Positions 8,161 through 16,955 of a stretch of 39,555 bases of DNA are shown in pieces; position 1 is the stretch's first letter; each line of letters begins with the position of its first letter. The stretch covers positions 1 to 39,555 of the forward strand of contig CAOKPF010000007.1 in assembly GCA_948470565.1 (NCBI GenBank). The letters run 5' to 3'. The notes below the pieces were generated by a model. That model did no database searches. It saw only the letters and a list, made by a program, of their open reading frames with translations, and had not been told where the DNA came from. This DNA comes from an uncultured Clostridium sp. (GTDB lineage Bacteria; Bacillota; Clostridia; TANB77; CAG-465). The translations under genes and the position numbers were made by a program.

Positions 8161-8189
8161 ATAAAATTAAGCCTTGCATTGCAAGGCTT
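8161..8189 (-). terminator. terminator of the minus-strand pseudouridine synthase gene
   Basis: AAGCCTTGC and GCAAGGCTT form a perfect 9-bp stem with a 3-nt loop (8169-8189). On the minus strand it is followed by TTAATTTTAT shortly after the gene's stop codon. Confidence 0.75.
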
Positions 8190-8210
8190 GAAAATATAAT
8201 AATGATAGTA

Positions 8211-9119
8211 TTACATGAGAATTTTCATATCGTAAGGAACATCTGTTCTTATACTGATCTTATTAAAGGTAATGGGGTGAAAAAATGACACTACTTCACA
8301 ATGCAAAGCTTGTCTATTAATATGTTGACTAATATTTTGTATTTTATATTCATTTGCATATAAATCATCACCAAGTAGTACATTTCCTTGATCTGCTAAA
8401 TGTACTCGTATTTGGTGTGTTCTACCAGTATGTAAAATTGCTCTTAAAATAGTGTAATTTTTTTCGTAATTTCTGTCTATAATTAAAAATTCAGTTTTAG
8501 CATAATCGCCATTTTCATTTACCTCTCGAGTTATAATTGATCCTTCTTTTCTCGATATATTTTTTTGTACTACAAAATGTTCGTTTGATATAATACCATT
8601 TGCAATACATATATATTCTTTGCACATTTGGATTTTTTCTTTTCTTCTAATAAATAATTCTTGTATATATTCATTTTTTGCAAATATACATATACCACTA
8701 GTATTTTTATCTAGTCTTGTAACTATATGTATAGTATTAATGTTTTTTGATTTTAAATAGTAATTTACAGCGTTTGCTAGAGTAGTAGTGTAATTTTGAC
8801 TACTGGGATGAACAGGCATAAATGCAGGTTTATTAACAATTAATATATATTCATCTTCATATAATATATCTAATACATAATTATATGGTTTAAACTTATC
8901 TGAAAAAGTCTTGTCATATTTTATATTATCAAAGTTTACTAAAATTATATCATTCTCATGAACTATATTATTTACCATAGCTATATTATTATTAATAAAT
9001 ATACAGTTGTTTGTTTTTAGTTTTGTTAAAAGTTTTGACGAAATATCTAGCTTGTTTTTTAGTATTTGTTTTATCGTACAATTACCATCATTATTAGTTT
9101 CTATAAATTTTATTATCAT
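8211..9119 (-). CDS. RluA/RluD family pseudouridine synthase with S4-like N-terminus
   Basis: A 302-residue RNA pseudouridine synthase. Residues about 1-65 look like an S4 RNA-binding domain (KNKLDISSKLLTKLKTNNCI...NDIILV). The catalytic domain starts near residue 85 (DILYEDEYILIVNKP); the motif TRLDKNTSG places the catalytic aspartate at D137, and HTGRTHQIRVHLA is the conserved C-terminal motif. Length and architecture match the longer RluD-like family, unlike the short RluA-type enzyme encoded at 3.6-4.3 kb, so the two probably modify different uridines. It is divergent from the methyltransferase gene and has its own terminator. The modified position cannot be deduced. Confidence 0.87.
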   Translation of the reverse strand: MIIKFIETNNDGNCTIKQILKNKLDISSKLLTKLKTNNCIFINNNIAMVNNIVHENDIILVNFDNIKYDKTFSDKFKPYNYVLDILYEDEYILIVNKPAFMPVHPSSQNYTTTLANAVNYYLKSKNINTIHIVTRLDKNTSGICIFAKNEYIQELFIRRKEKIQMCKEYICIANGIISNEHFVVQKNISRKEGSIITREVNENGDYAKTEFLIIDRNYEKNYTILRAILHTGRTHQIRVHLADQGNVLLGDDLYANEYKIQNISQHINRQALHCEVVSFFHPITFNKISIRTDVPYDMKILM

Positions 9120-9148
9120 CGTAAAATCTCCTCTATAAAGTTTTATCT

Positions 9149-9177
9149 ATTATATCATGAAACAGTACTCTTTAAAA
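9149..9177 (-). promoter_or_regulatory. probable minus-strand promoter
   Basis: On the minus strand an extended -10, TGATATAAT (TATAAT at 9154-9149), lies about 30 bp before the pseudouridine synthase start. The -35 (TTTTAA) is poor, as is usual when the TG extension is present. Confidence 0.45.
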
Positions 9178-9197
9178 GGAAAATAGTAAAAAACATA

Positions 9198-9226
9198 TTG
9201 ATATTTGTATAATTATAATGTATAAT
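9198..9226 (+). promoter_or_regulatory. promoter of the TrmN6-like gene
   Basis: TTGATA (9198-9203) and TATAAT (9221-9226), 17-bp spacer. Because the -10 overlaps an ATG at 9218, that ATG cannot be the start of the protein. Confidence 0.7.
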
Positions 9227-9244
9227 AATGCTAGGAGAAAATAC

Positions 9245-9988
9245 ATGAAATTAAAAGAAAGTGAAAAATGCGTTGATTTGGGAATATCAAATTTAAGACT
9301 TATACAAAATACTGATTATTTTTGTTTTGGAACAGATAGTGTAATGCTTGCAAATTTTATGGAGTCTAATAGTAGCAAAAATATAATTTTAGATTTATGT
9401 AGTGGTAGTGGTGTAATTCCATTTATAATATATGGTAAAAAGAAATACAAAAAAATATATGGAGTAGAGTTGCAACAGGAGATGTATGATTTATTTATCA
9501 GAAATATAGCTTTAAATAAAACTGACGAAAAAATTAAAGCATTAAATTGCAATATAAAAGATTTTAAATATATAAAGGAATATATTTTAGAGGAAAGAGT
9601 AGATATAATTACATGTAATCCACCATACAAAAAAAATGGAACAGGAATTTTGAGCGAGGGTAGAGTAAAGTATGTTGCAAAGCACGAAATTGAATGTACA
9701 TTGGAAGATATTTTTGTTACATCTAGCAAGTTATTAAACAATAAAGGTAAATTATATCTTGTTCATAAACCAGAAAGAGTAGCAGATTTAATATGTCTTG
9801 CTAGAAAATATAATTTTGAACCTAAAAAGTTACAATTTGTTTTTCCAAGAATTGACTTAAAACCTAGTATTGTATTGATAGAATATGTACGAAATGGTGG
9901 AAATGAATTAAAAATTCTAGAACCTATAATAGAATATGATGAAAATAACAATTACACCAAAAAGTTTAAAGAAATATATGGAATGTAA
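9245..9988 (+). CDS. tRNA1(Val) (adenine37-N6)-methyltransferase-like protein
   Basis: A 247-residue class I SAM-dependent methyltransferase of the TrmN6/YabB type, which in E. coli (YfiC) methylates N6 of A37 in tRNA1(Val). The SAM-binding motif I DLCSGSGVIPF (residues 50-60), an acidic post-motif (VELQ) and the catalytic NPPY (125-128), typical of N6-adenine methylation, are present. I place the start at the ATG after AGGAG (7-nt spacing); an ATG nine codons earlier lies inside the promoter. It is divergent from an RluA-type enzyme, making this a small RNA-modification neighbourhood. Substrate assignment is by family only. Confidence 0.82.
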   Translation: MKLKESEKCVDLGISNLRLIQNTDYFCFGTDSVMLANFMESNSSKNIILDLCSGSGVIPFIIYGKKKYKKIYGVELQQEMYDLFIRNIALNKTDEKIKALNCNIKDFKYIKEYILEERVDIITCNPPYKKNGTGILSEGRVKYVAKHEIECTLEDIFVTSSKLLNNKGKLYLVHKPERVADLICLARKYNFEPKKLQFVFPRIDLKPSIVLIEYVRNGGNELKILEPIIEYDENNNYTKKFKEIYGM

Positions 9989-9990
9989 AA

Positions 9991-10038
9991 AACTGGTAAA
10001 ATAGATCAAAAATGTGATCGAAATTACCAGTTTTTTTG
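9991..10038 (+). terminator. intrinsic terminator
   Basis: AACTGGTAA (9991-9999) pairs with TTACCAGTT (10024-10032), with an inner GATCA/TGATC helix, followed by a T-run. Confidence 0.85.
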
Positions 10039-10071
10039 TTTAAAAATTTAAAAGCTAAAAAGGATTAATTA

Positions 10072-10120
10072 GTAAAAAAGATGTGAAAAAATAGCCAAAA
10101 TTCAAGAGTCACTTTTTTAC
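10072..10120 (-). terminator. weak terminator of nadE
   Basis: GTAAAAAAG arms (10072-10080 and the inverse at 10112-10120) with an imperfect inner extension lie about 20-70 bp past the nadE stop on the minus strand. AT-rich and imperfect, so tentative. Confidence 0.35.
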
Positions 10121-10141
10121 AGTTCATTATAATTTTTTAGG

Positions 10142-12061
10142 TTACATATTTATAAATGATTTATAATCTAAGTCAGATGGTAAACGTAAACTACCACGAG
10201 GTGACATGGACACAGAACCTACCTGTGGACCATCTGGTAAACAATTGCGCTTAAATTGATTTTGATAATATCTTTTTATAAATGTCTCAAAACACTTTTT
10301 AATTTCATTCTCAGAATATACTTTGTTAAATGCAATGTTTGCAAGTTCCAGTATTTTATCTTTTCCAAAACCATTACGCTGATAATGGAAAAGGAAAAAA
10401 TCGTGTAGTTCATAAGAACCTAAAACACTTTCAGTTTTTTGGACAATTTCTTTACCATTACTTGGCAGTAATTCTGGTGAGATTGGTGTATCAAGTATAG
10501 AATTTAACAATTTTTCAAGTTTATGTTCCTTATTGCAAGTAGCATTTGTAATAATCCATTTAATCAGACTTTTTACTAAAGTCTTTGGAATGCTTGCATT
10601 TACACCATACATTGACATATGATCACCATTGTACGTACACCAACCAAGAGCCAGTTCAGACATATCACCTGTGCCAATTACAATTCTGCCTTCTTTATTA
10701 GCTACGTCCATAAGGATTTGCGTCCTTTCACGTGCTTGAACATTTTCGTATGTTACATCAAAATTATCTGGTTCATGTCCAATATCCTCAAAATGTTGAA
10801 GGCATGCTTTTTTTATATCAATTTCTCTCATTGTTATGCCAAGCAATTCTCCAAGTTTCAAAGAATTCTGATGTGTCATCTGGGTAGTTCCAAAACCAGG
10901 CATAGTTATTCCAATTATATCCTTTGTATCTTTACCTAATTTTTCAAAAGCTTTATGCGTCACTAGTAATGCAAGTGTAGAGTCAAGACCACCAGATATT
11001 CCAATTATAGCCTTGCAATTTAATTGGTTTATTCTTCTTGCAAGACCATCAACTTGAATGTTAAATATTGTTTCAAGCTCAGATGGATTATTAGGTATAA
11101 ATGGGTGAAGATTAATGCATGCGAAAATGTTTTCCGCATTTTCAGTGCCTTTATGTGAAAACGTATAATTTGTTGATATTTTTAAAATGTCTTTATTTTC
11201 ATATATCTGATGTGAGGCTGCAAACGTCATGTTTTGACTTCTTCTATTGTTTAATAGTTCTACGTCAACATCAGATATATTTAAATTACCTTTTTTAAAC
11301 ATTTTTTGCATGGAGCCATTTTGAGCAATATATGAAGTTCCTCCAAACACTATATCACTAGAAGATTCAGAGTTTCCCGCAGAACTGTATACATAGCCAC
11401 AGATTAGTCTACCAGACTGATTTTCAATGAGTTGCTTTCGATAGCTATCTTTACCCACAAGTTCATTACTAGCACTAAGATTTAAAATTATCTGTGCACC
11501 ATTGAGTGCCAGCTCTGAACTTGGCGGAATAGGTGACCATAAGTCTTCACAAATTTCTATCCCAAACTTAAAATCAAAGCCACATGTCTTAGCATTAAAA
11601 ATAATTTTTCCAAAGGGTACCTTTTTATCATAAAATGGTAATTCTATATATTTATTTTCTCTTGGCATTGGAGAAAACCAGCGTCTTTCATAAAATTCTC
11701 CATAATTTGGTAAAAATGTTTTTGGGACAATACCTAATATTTTACCATTTTGACAAATATAAGCAACATTATATCTAACACCATCTAACATTAGTGGTGC
11801 ACCTATTGCATAAATAGTACCACTTAAGGAATCTTCTAAAATGTCATAAATTGCATCTTCTACCATTCTGTAAAATCCAGAATTATAAAATAAATCTTGA
11901 CAGCTATATCCAGTTAAACATAATTCTGGAAAAACCAATAAATCAACATTATTTCTGTTAGCCTCTTTTATACATTCGATGATATAGTTTTTATTTTTTT
12001 CAATATCACCAAGTGAAAATTTATTTGCATTTACAGTTGCACACCTTACAAATCCGTTCAT
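10142..12061 (-). CDS. nadE: glutamine-dependent NAD+ synthetase
   Basis: A 639-residue fused enzyme that makes NAD+ from deamido-NAD+, ATP and glutamine. The N-terminal nitrilase-type glutaminase domain has its triad visible: E46 (FPELCLTGY), K114 (VPKTFLPNYGEF) and C171 (EICEDLW). The C-terminal synthetase domain carries the ATP pyrophosphatase P-loop SGGLDS (residues 356-361) and the later GTGDMSELALGWCTYNGDH segment. The length corresponds to the long bacterial form seen in many Clostridia. It is monocistronic on the minus strand, with AGGAGG before the ATG and a consensus promoter upstream. Confidence 0.95.
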   Translation of the reverse strand: MNGFVRCATVNANKFSLGDIEKNKNYIIECIKEANRNNVDLLVFPELCLTGYSCQDLFYNSGFYRMVEDAIYDILEDSLSGTIYAIGAPLMLDGVRYNVAYICQNGKILGIVPKTFLPNYGEFYERRWFSPMPRENKYIELPFYDKKVPFGKIIFNAKTCGFDFKFGIEICEDLWSPIPPSSELALNGAQIILNLSASNELVGKDSYRKQLIENQSGRLICGYVYSSAGNSESSSDIVFGGTSYIAQNGSMQKMFKKGNLNISDVDVELLNNRRSQNMTFAASHQIYENKDILKISTNYTFSHKGTENAENIFACINLHPFIPNNPSELETIFNIQVDGLARRINQLNCKAIIGISGGLDSTLALLVTHKAFEKLGKDTKDIIGITMPGFGTTQMTHQNSLKLGELLGITMREIDIKKACLQHFEDIGHEPDNFDVTYENVQARERTQILMDVANKEGRIVIGTGDMSELALGWCTYNGDHMSMYGVNASIPKTLVKSLIKWIITNATCNKEHKLEKLLNSILDTPISPELLPSNGKEIVQKTESVLGSYELHDFFLFHYQRNGFGKDKILELANIAFNKVYSENEIKKCFETFIKRYYQNQFKRNCLPDGPQVGSVSMSPRGSLRLPSDLDYKSFINM

Positions 12062-12115
12062 AATAATTCCTCCTATAATTTATTGAAATTTTAGTTTATT
12101 AGTAACATAATATAT

Positions 12116-12144
12116 ATTTTAACATGTTTTTAACAAAATGTCAA
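12116..12144 (-). promoter_or_regulatory. promoter of nadE
   Basis: On the minus strand TTGACA (12144-12139) and TAAAAT (12121-12116), 17-bp spacer, 55 bp before the start codon. Confidence 0.72.
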
Positions 12145-12229
12145 TAACAAAATAAAAATTTATTTATGCAATTATTTTTATACAAAAAGTGCCTCTTTCA
12201 TTTAATGGAAAGAATTTTTATTAAAGTGG

Positions 12230-12257
12230 TTGAAAAATTAAAGTTTTATGATATAAT
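12230..12257 (+). promoter_or_regulatory. promoter of tig-clpP-clpX
   Basis: TTGAAA (12230-12235) and TATAAT (12252-12257), 16-bp spacer with TG before the -10. No CIRCE or CtsR-like direct repeat is visible near it. Confidence 0.65.
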
Positions 12258-12297
12258 ATAGTAGTCGCAGATAAATTTAATTATGGAGGAATAGAAA

Positions 12298-13599
12298 ATG
12301 AATGTAAAAGTTGAAAAACAAGAAAATTCTAAGGTAGTATTAGAATTTACTATGCAAAATGAAGAGTTTAAAAAGGAATTAAATAAAGCATTTAAGAAAA
12401 ATGCTAGATATTTTAATGTTCCAGGTTTTAGAATTGGCAAAGTGCCTATGGCTATTGTAGAAAAAATGTATGGAGAAAAGGCATTATGCGAATTAGTTGT
12501 AGATGAAGTAGCTGATAATGAGTATAAAAAGGCTTTAGAAGAAAACAAGCTTGAGAGTGTATCACAACCTCATTTAGAAATAAAGGAAATTGGTAAAGAT
12601 AAAGATTTAGTATATACCATAGAATTTTATGAAAGACCAGAAGCTAAAGTAAAGGCTTATAAAGGTTTGGAAATAGAAAAAATAGATGTTACAGTAACAG
12701 ATGAAGATGTTGAAAAGGAAATTAATAAAGCAAGAGATAATAATGCAAGAATTGTATCTGTAGAAGATGAAAAATTAAAAGAAAATGATATCTCAACAAT
12801 AGATTTTGAAGGGTTTGTAGATGGTGTAGCATTTGAAGGTGGGAAAGGTGAAAATTACGAACTTACAATTGGTAGTGGAGCTTTTATTCCTGGTTTTGAA
12901 GAACAATTAATTGGTATGAGCATTGGAGAAGAAAGAGAGATAACTGTAAAATTTCCTGATGATTATCATGCTGATAATTTAGCTGGAAAAGATGCAATGT
13001 TTAAAGTAAAATTAAATGCTATTCAAAACAAAATTTTACCTGAATTAGATGATGAATTTGTAAAAGATGTTTCAGAGTTTGATACATTAGATGATTATAA
13101 AAAAGATGTAAAAGAAAAACTTGAAATTAAAAAGCAAGAACATGCAAAACATGAAAAAGAAAGTAAAGTTATAGAAAAATTATTAGAAAATACAGAAGTT
13201 GTAATTCCAGATAGTATGATAGAAGATGAACAAGAAAATATATTAAAGGAATATGAACAAAATATGTCTGCACAAGGTTTAAATTTAGATATATATTGTA
13301 AGTATATGGGTACAACTAAAGATGCTTTTAAAGCTGATTTAAAACCTCAAGCAGAAAATAATGTAAAAATTGGACTTGCATTTGAAGCAATAAAGAAACA
13401 AGAAAATATTGAAGTAACAGATACTGAAATAGAAGCAAAAATAGATGAACTAGTTGAAGCTTATAAAAATGAGCAAGATGATGTAAGTAAATTAAAAGAA
13501 AAATATATGAAAAATGAAAATATAAAAATTTATATGAAAGAAAAAATAGAACTAGAAAAACTTTGGGACTTAGTTATTGATAGTGCAGTTGAAAAATAG
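12298..13599 (+). CDS. tig: trigger factor
   Basis: A 433-residue ribosome-associated chaperone and peptidyl-prolyl isomerase that receives nascent chains at the exit tunnel. The ribosome-docking signature GFRIGKVP is at residues 43-50. The central FKBP-type domain (about 155-245) includes FEGFVDGVAFEGGKGENYEL and FIPGFEEQLIGM, and the long helical C-terminal arms follow. Length matches the family. It is the first gene of the classic tig-clpP-clpX unit, 54 bp ahead of clpP, linking folding with proteolysis. Confidence 0.96.
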   Translation: MNVKVEKQENSKVVLEFTMQNEEFKKELNKAFKKNARYFNVPGFRIGKVPMAIVEKMYGEKALCELVVDEVADNEYKKALEENKLESVSQPHLEIKEIGKDKDLVYTIEFYERPEAKVKAYKGLEIEKIDVTVTDEDVEKEINKARDNNARIVSVEDEKLKENDISTIDFEGFVDGVAFEGGKGENYELTIGSGAFIPGFEEQLIGMSIGEEREITVKFPDDYHADNLAGKDAMFKVKLNAIQNKILPELDDEFVKDVSEFDTLDDYKKDVKEKLEIKKQEHAKHEKESKVIEKLLENTEVVIPDSMIEDEQENILKEYEQNMSAQGLNLDIYCKYMGTTKDAFKADLKPQAENNVKIGLAFEAIKKQENIEVTDTEIEAKIDELVEAYKNEQDDVSKLKEKYMKNENIKIYMKEKIELEKLWDLVIDSAVEK

Positions 13600-13653
13600 A
13601 ATGTAGAATAAAATGATAAAAAATAAATTGTTATTAATAGTAGGAGGTATAAT

Positions 13654-14265
13654 ATGATAAATAATAGTTTAGTACCAATGGTAATAGAACAGACTAGTAA
13701 AGGAGAAAGATCTTATGATATTTATTCTAGGCTTTTAAAAGAAAGGATAATTTTCTTAGCGGATGAGGTAAATGATGTAACTGCCTCTTTAGTAGTTGCA
13801 CAATTACTATTCTTAGATGCAGAAGACCCAGGAAAGGATATATACTTATATATAAATAGTCCTGGTGGCAGTGTAAGTGCTGGTATGGGAATATATGATA
13901 CTATGCAATATATAAAATCAGATGTATGTACTATTTGTGTTGGAATGGCTGCAAGTATGGGAGCTTTCTTACTTACTGCAGGTACAAAAGGTAAAAGATA
14001 TGCATTACCAAATTCAACAATAATGATACATCAACCATTAGGTGGAATGCAAGGGCAAGCTAGTGATATGAAAATTCATGCAGACTTTATATTAAGAACT
14101 AAAGCAAACTTAAATAAAATACTAAGTGAAAGAACAGGCAAACCTTTAGATGTAATTGAAAGAGATACAGATAGAGATAACTTCTTATCAGCGCAAGAGG
14201 CAAAAGAATATGGACTTATAGATGATATAATGGCAAATATAGACGATATAGCTAAGGAGAAATAG
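13654..14265 (+). CDS. clpP: ATP-dependent Clp protease proteolytic subunit
   Basis: A 203-residue serine peptidase that assembles as a double heptameric chamber and degrades substrates unfolded by ClpX or another Clp ATPase. The catalytic triad is visible: S101 in [10 protein letters not shown]126 in MIHQPLGG and D175 in DTDRDNF. Length and residue spacing match Bacillota ClpP closely. It has a strong AGGAGG site and is followed only 6 bp later by clpX, so they are certainly co-transcribed. Confidence 0.97.
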   Translation: MINNSLVPMVIEQTSKGERSYDIYSRLLKERIIFLADEVNDVTASLVVAQLLFLDAEDPGKDIYLYINSPGGSVSAGMGIYDTMQYIKSDVCTICVGMAASMGAFLLTAGTKGKRYALPNSTIMIHQPLGGMQGQASDMKIHADFILRTKANLNKILSERTGKPLDVIERDTDRDNFLSAQEAKEYGLIDDIMANIDDIAKEK

Positions 14266-14271
14266 GATAAT

Positions 14272-15573
14272 ATGGCAAAAAAAGGTAAAAGTAGTAGAAT
14301 AGACGATATAAACGATTCAATCTTTTGTTCTTTTTGTGGAAGATATAGACAAGAGGTTAATAAATTGATTGAAGGACCTGATGGAATATTTATATGTGAT
14401 GAATGTGTAGATACATGTCATAAAATTATGGTATCACAAGGAATATTATCTAATGATGAACAATTACCTCAAAATGGCGATAAAAATTTTGATGCTACTG
14501 ATAAAGAATTAATAATATCAGATGAATTACTTACACCTGAAACTATAAAAACAATATTAGATGAATATATAATAGGTCAAGATATAGCCAAAAAAGTTTT
14601 AGCAGTTGCAGTATATAATCATTATAAAAGAATAAGAAATAGTGATAAAATAGATGATATTGAAATTCAAAAAAGTAATATATTATTACTTGGACCAACA
14701 GGGTGTGGAAAGACTTTACTTGCACAAACACTTGCAAAAATGTTACATGTACCCTTTGCTATTGCAGATGCAACAACACTTACAGAAGCAGGATATGTTG
14801 GAGAAGATGTAGAAAATATTTTATTAAGGCTTATACAAGCAGCTGATTTTGATATAGCAAAAGCTGAAAAAGGTATTATATATATAGATGAACTAGACAA
14901 AATATCAAGAAAATCAGAAAATCCATCAATAACAAGAGATGTTAGTGGTGAAGGAGTACAACAAGCATTACTAAAAATAATAGAGGGAACTGTTGCAAAT
15001 GTGCCACCACAAGGTGGTAGAAAGCATCCTCAACAAGAATTTATAAAAATTGATACATCTAATATATTATTTATATGTGGTGGAGCTTTTGAAGGATTAG
15101 ACAAAATAATACAAAGTAGATTAGAAACAAATACAATCGGATTTGGAGCAGTAGTTGAACCTAAAAAAGATAAAAATGTAAGTAAAATATTTGCACAAGT
15201 GCAACCTCATGATATAGTAAAATATGGCTTAATTCCTGAATTAGTTGGAAGATTACCTGTTATAACTACTCTAGATCAATTAACTAGAGAAGCGTTTATA
15301 GATATATTGTCTAAACCAAAGAATGCTTTAATAAAACAATATAAAAAACTATTTAAAATGGATAATATTGATTTAGTAATTGAGGATAGTGCCATTGATG
15401 AAATTGTAAGTCTGGCACTAGAAAGGAAAACTGGAGCTAGAGGTCTTAGAGCTATTATTGAAAATGTATTAATGAATGCTATGTATGAAGTACCATCTGA
15501 TAAAACAATAACAAAATGTATTATAACTGGAGATGTAGTAACAAAAAAGGCAAGTCCAATATATGAACATTAG
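14272..15573 (+). CDS. clpX: ATP-dependent Clp protease ATP-binding subunit ClpX
   Basis: A 433-residue AAA+ unfoldase that feeds substrates into ClpP. The N-terminal zinc domain has C19, C22, C42 and C45. Walker A is GPTGCGKT (141-148) and Walker [10 protein letters not shown] (202-210). The loop containing NTIGFG is the IGF loop that docks on ClpP. A GARGLR sensor-2 arginine segment is near the C-terminus. The gene ends the operon at a good terminator; lonB, which often follows in relatives, is not here. Confidence 0.97.
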   Translation: MAKKGKSSRIDDINDSIFCSFCGRYRQEVNKLIEGPDGIFICDECVDTCHKIMVSQGILSNDEQLPQNGDKNFDATDKELIISDELLTPETIKTILDEYIIGQDIAKKVLAVAVYNHYKRIRNSDKIDDIEIQKSNILLLGPTGCGKTLLAQTLAKMLHVPFAIADATTLTEAGYVGEDVENILLRLIQAADFDIAKAEKGIIYIDELDKISRKSENPSITRDVSGEGVQQALLKIIEGTVANVPPQGGRKHPQQEFIKIDTSNILFICGGAFEGLDKIIQSRLETNTIGFGAVVEPKKDKNVSKIFAQVQPHDIVKYGLIPELVGRLPVITTLDQLTREAFIDILSKPKNALIKQYKKLFKMDNIDLVIEDSAIDEIVSLALERKTGARGLRAIIENVLMNAMYEVPSDKTITKCIITGDVVTKKASPIYEH

Positions 15574-15586
15574 ATATAAAAGTATT

Positions 15587-15616
15587 ATGCTATAGTTAAT
15601 TCTATAGCATTTTTTT
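15587..15616 (+). terminator. terminator of the tig-clpP-clpX operon
   Basis: ATGCTATAG (15587-15595) and CTATAGCAT (15602-15610) with a 6-nt loop, followed by six to seven T. Confidence 0.9.
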
Positions 15617-15707
15617 GAAAATTGATTTAATATTTAGAAATTTTATAACACCGAGTTTTATATACAGATAATATATAGAATAATAAAGTATCAAAAAGGA
15701 GTGAACT

Positions 15708-16124
15708 ATGAGTATTACAGATAAATTAAATAATGTAATAGAAAAGTATAATATAACTAGAACTAATAATATAATTTATGGAACTAATATTCCCATGCCA
15801 AATATGGTAATTCCAACTCCATGGAAAACCTATATAAGATTTGATGAATCAGAGTATTACTTTTTTTATTTTGATGAAGATGGAATAACTATTTACTCTA
15901 TTAATGGTGAAAGCTATGCTAATATTTTATGGGAACAAGTAGAAGGTTTTAAAATAAGTCATGTATTTATACTAGGAAAAATGACAATTAAAACTAGTAG
16001 TGCTACATATAAATTTCAAATAAATAGATTTGTATTTGGTTGTCCATGGATAACACAAAATACCAAATATTTAGAAGATAATAATTATTTTCGTAGCAAC
16101 AAAGTTATTGATATAAAAAAGTAA
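15708..16124 (+). CDS. small unknown protein, possibly PH-like
   Basis: A 138-residue protein that I do not recognise. It is rich in aromatic residues and beta strands (SEYYFFYFDEDGITIYSI, then NILWEQVEGFKISHVFILG, then MTIKTSSATYKFQI), a pattern resembling bacterial pleckstrin-homology-like domains, though no family motif is firm. It has no signal peptide and no convincing membrane helix. A good AAGGAGTG site precedes the ATG. The YigZ gene follows 47 bp later with no terminator between, so the two may be co-transcribed. Confidence 0.7.
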   Translation: MSITDKLNNVIEKYNITRTNNIIYGTNIPMPNMVIPTPWKTYIRFDESEYYFFYFDEDGITIYSINGESYANILWEQVEGFKISHVFILGKMTIKTSSATYKFQINRFVFGCPWITQNTKYLEDNNYFRSNKVIDIKK

Positions 16125-16171
16125 GTAGTTTGATAAAATATGACAAATTAAAAGAATAGGAGAGTAATAAA

Positions 16172-16792
16172 GTGACATATTTTACACTAAATTGTAAAAA
16201 TGATACAAGCAAATATGGAGAAATATCAAGTGATGTATATATAGAAAAAAAATCAAAATTCTATTCCTATGTTTTTAATATAGAAAATAAATTACAGGCA
16301 CAAGAATGTATAGAAAAATTAAAAGTAGATAATAAGGAAGCAAGACATATAGTATATATATATTCATATTTAGAAAATGGAAAAAATATTATACAATTCT
16401 CAGATGATGGAGAACCTCAGGGAACAGGAACAAAAGCTATATACGAAACTATTGTAAAAGAACAACTTTCTAATATATGTATAGTTATAGTAAGATATTT
16501 TGGTGGCATACTTCTTGGGGCGGGACCTTTGCTTAGAGCTTATTTTAATGTTGCAAAGTCTGCTATAAATAAGTGTATAAAAAATGAGATATATGAGTAT
16601 ATAAAATGTGAATTTGAGTGTGAGTATTCTAATTATGAAATTATTAGAAATATACTATCAAAACATACATATAACAGGTTGGTGTATTTTGATAAAATAG
16701 ATTTTGATAATGTAGTCAAATTCAGTATTAGTATTGAAAAAAATAACTATAAAAATATATTTGAAAGTATAGTTTGTTATATAAAAATATAA
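16172..16792 (+). CDS. YigZ/IMPACT family protein (UPF0029)
   Basis: A 206-residue member of the YigZ/IMPACT family. The family core is clear: KEARHIVYIY, then SDDGEPQGTGTKAIYE, then IVIVRYFGGILLGAGPLLRA. The C-terminal ~70 residues form the second, ferredoxin-like domain (CEFECEYSNYEIIRNIL). The eukaryotic homologue IMPACT regulates Gcn2; the bacterial role is unsettled. The start is GTG, supported by AGGAGAG about 7 bases upstream. Length is typical. Confidence 0.88.
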   Translation: MTYFTLNCKNDTSKYGEISSDVYIEKKSKFYSYVFNIENKLQAQECIEKLKVDNKEARHIVYIYSYLENGKNIIQFSDDGEPQGTGTKAIYETIVKEQLSNICIVIVRYFGGILLGAGPLLRAYFNVAKSAINKCIKNEIYEYIKCEFECEYSNYEIIRNILSKHTYNRLVYFDKIDFDNVVKFSISIEKNNYKNIFESIVCYIKI

Positions 16793-16879
16793 TAATTTTA
16801 TATTTATAAGTGATTTGAAATTTTTTTGCGTTCTATTCTAAGAAAAAATAAGCTTTTATTATTTGTGAGAATTTTTTTG

Positions 16880-16908
16880 TTGAAATAAATATTTGCATGT
16901 GATATAAT
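16880..16908 (+). promoter_or_regulatory. shared glycan-locus promoter, copy 1
   Basis: TTGAAA (16880-16885) and TATAAT (16903-16908), 17-bp spacer with a TGTGA extension. The whole 29-bp block including the spacer is nearly identical to 18979-19007 and 19745-19773, differing only at one C/T position. Confidence 0.85.
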
Positions 16909-16955
16909 CTTTTTAAACAAGAAAAATTAGTTATACAATAAGGGGAAGATGTGTC

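Noticed and set aside
12180-12297. CtsR or HrcA operator upstream of tig-clpP-clpX.
   Set aside because: No CIRCE inverted repeat or CtsR-type direct heptamer repeat is visible.
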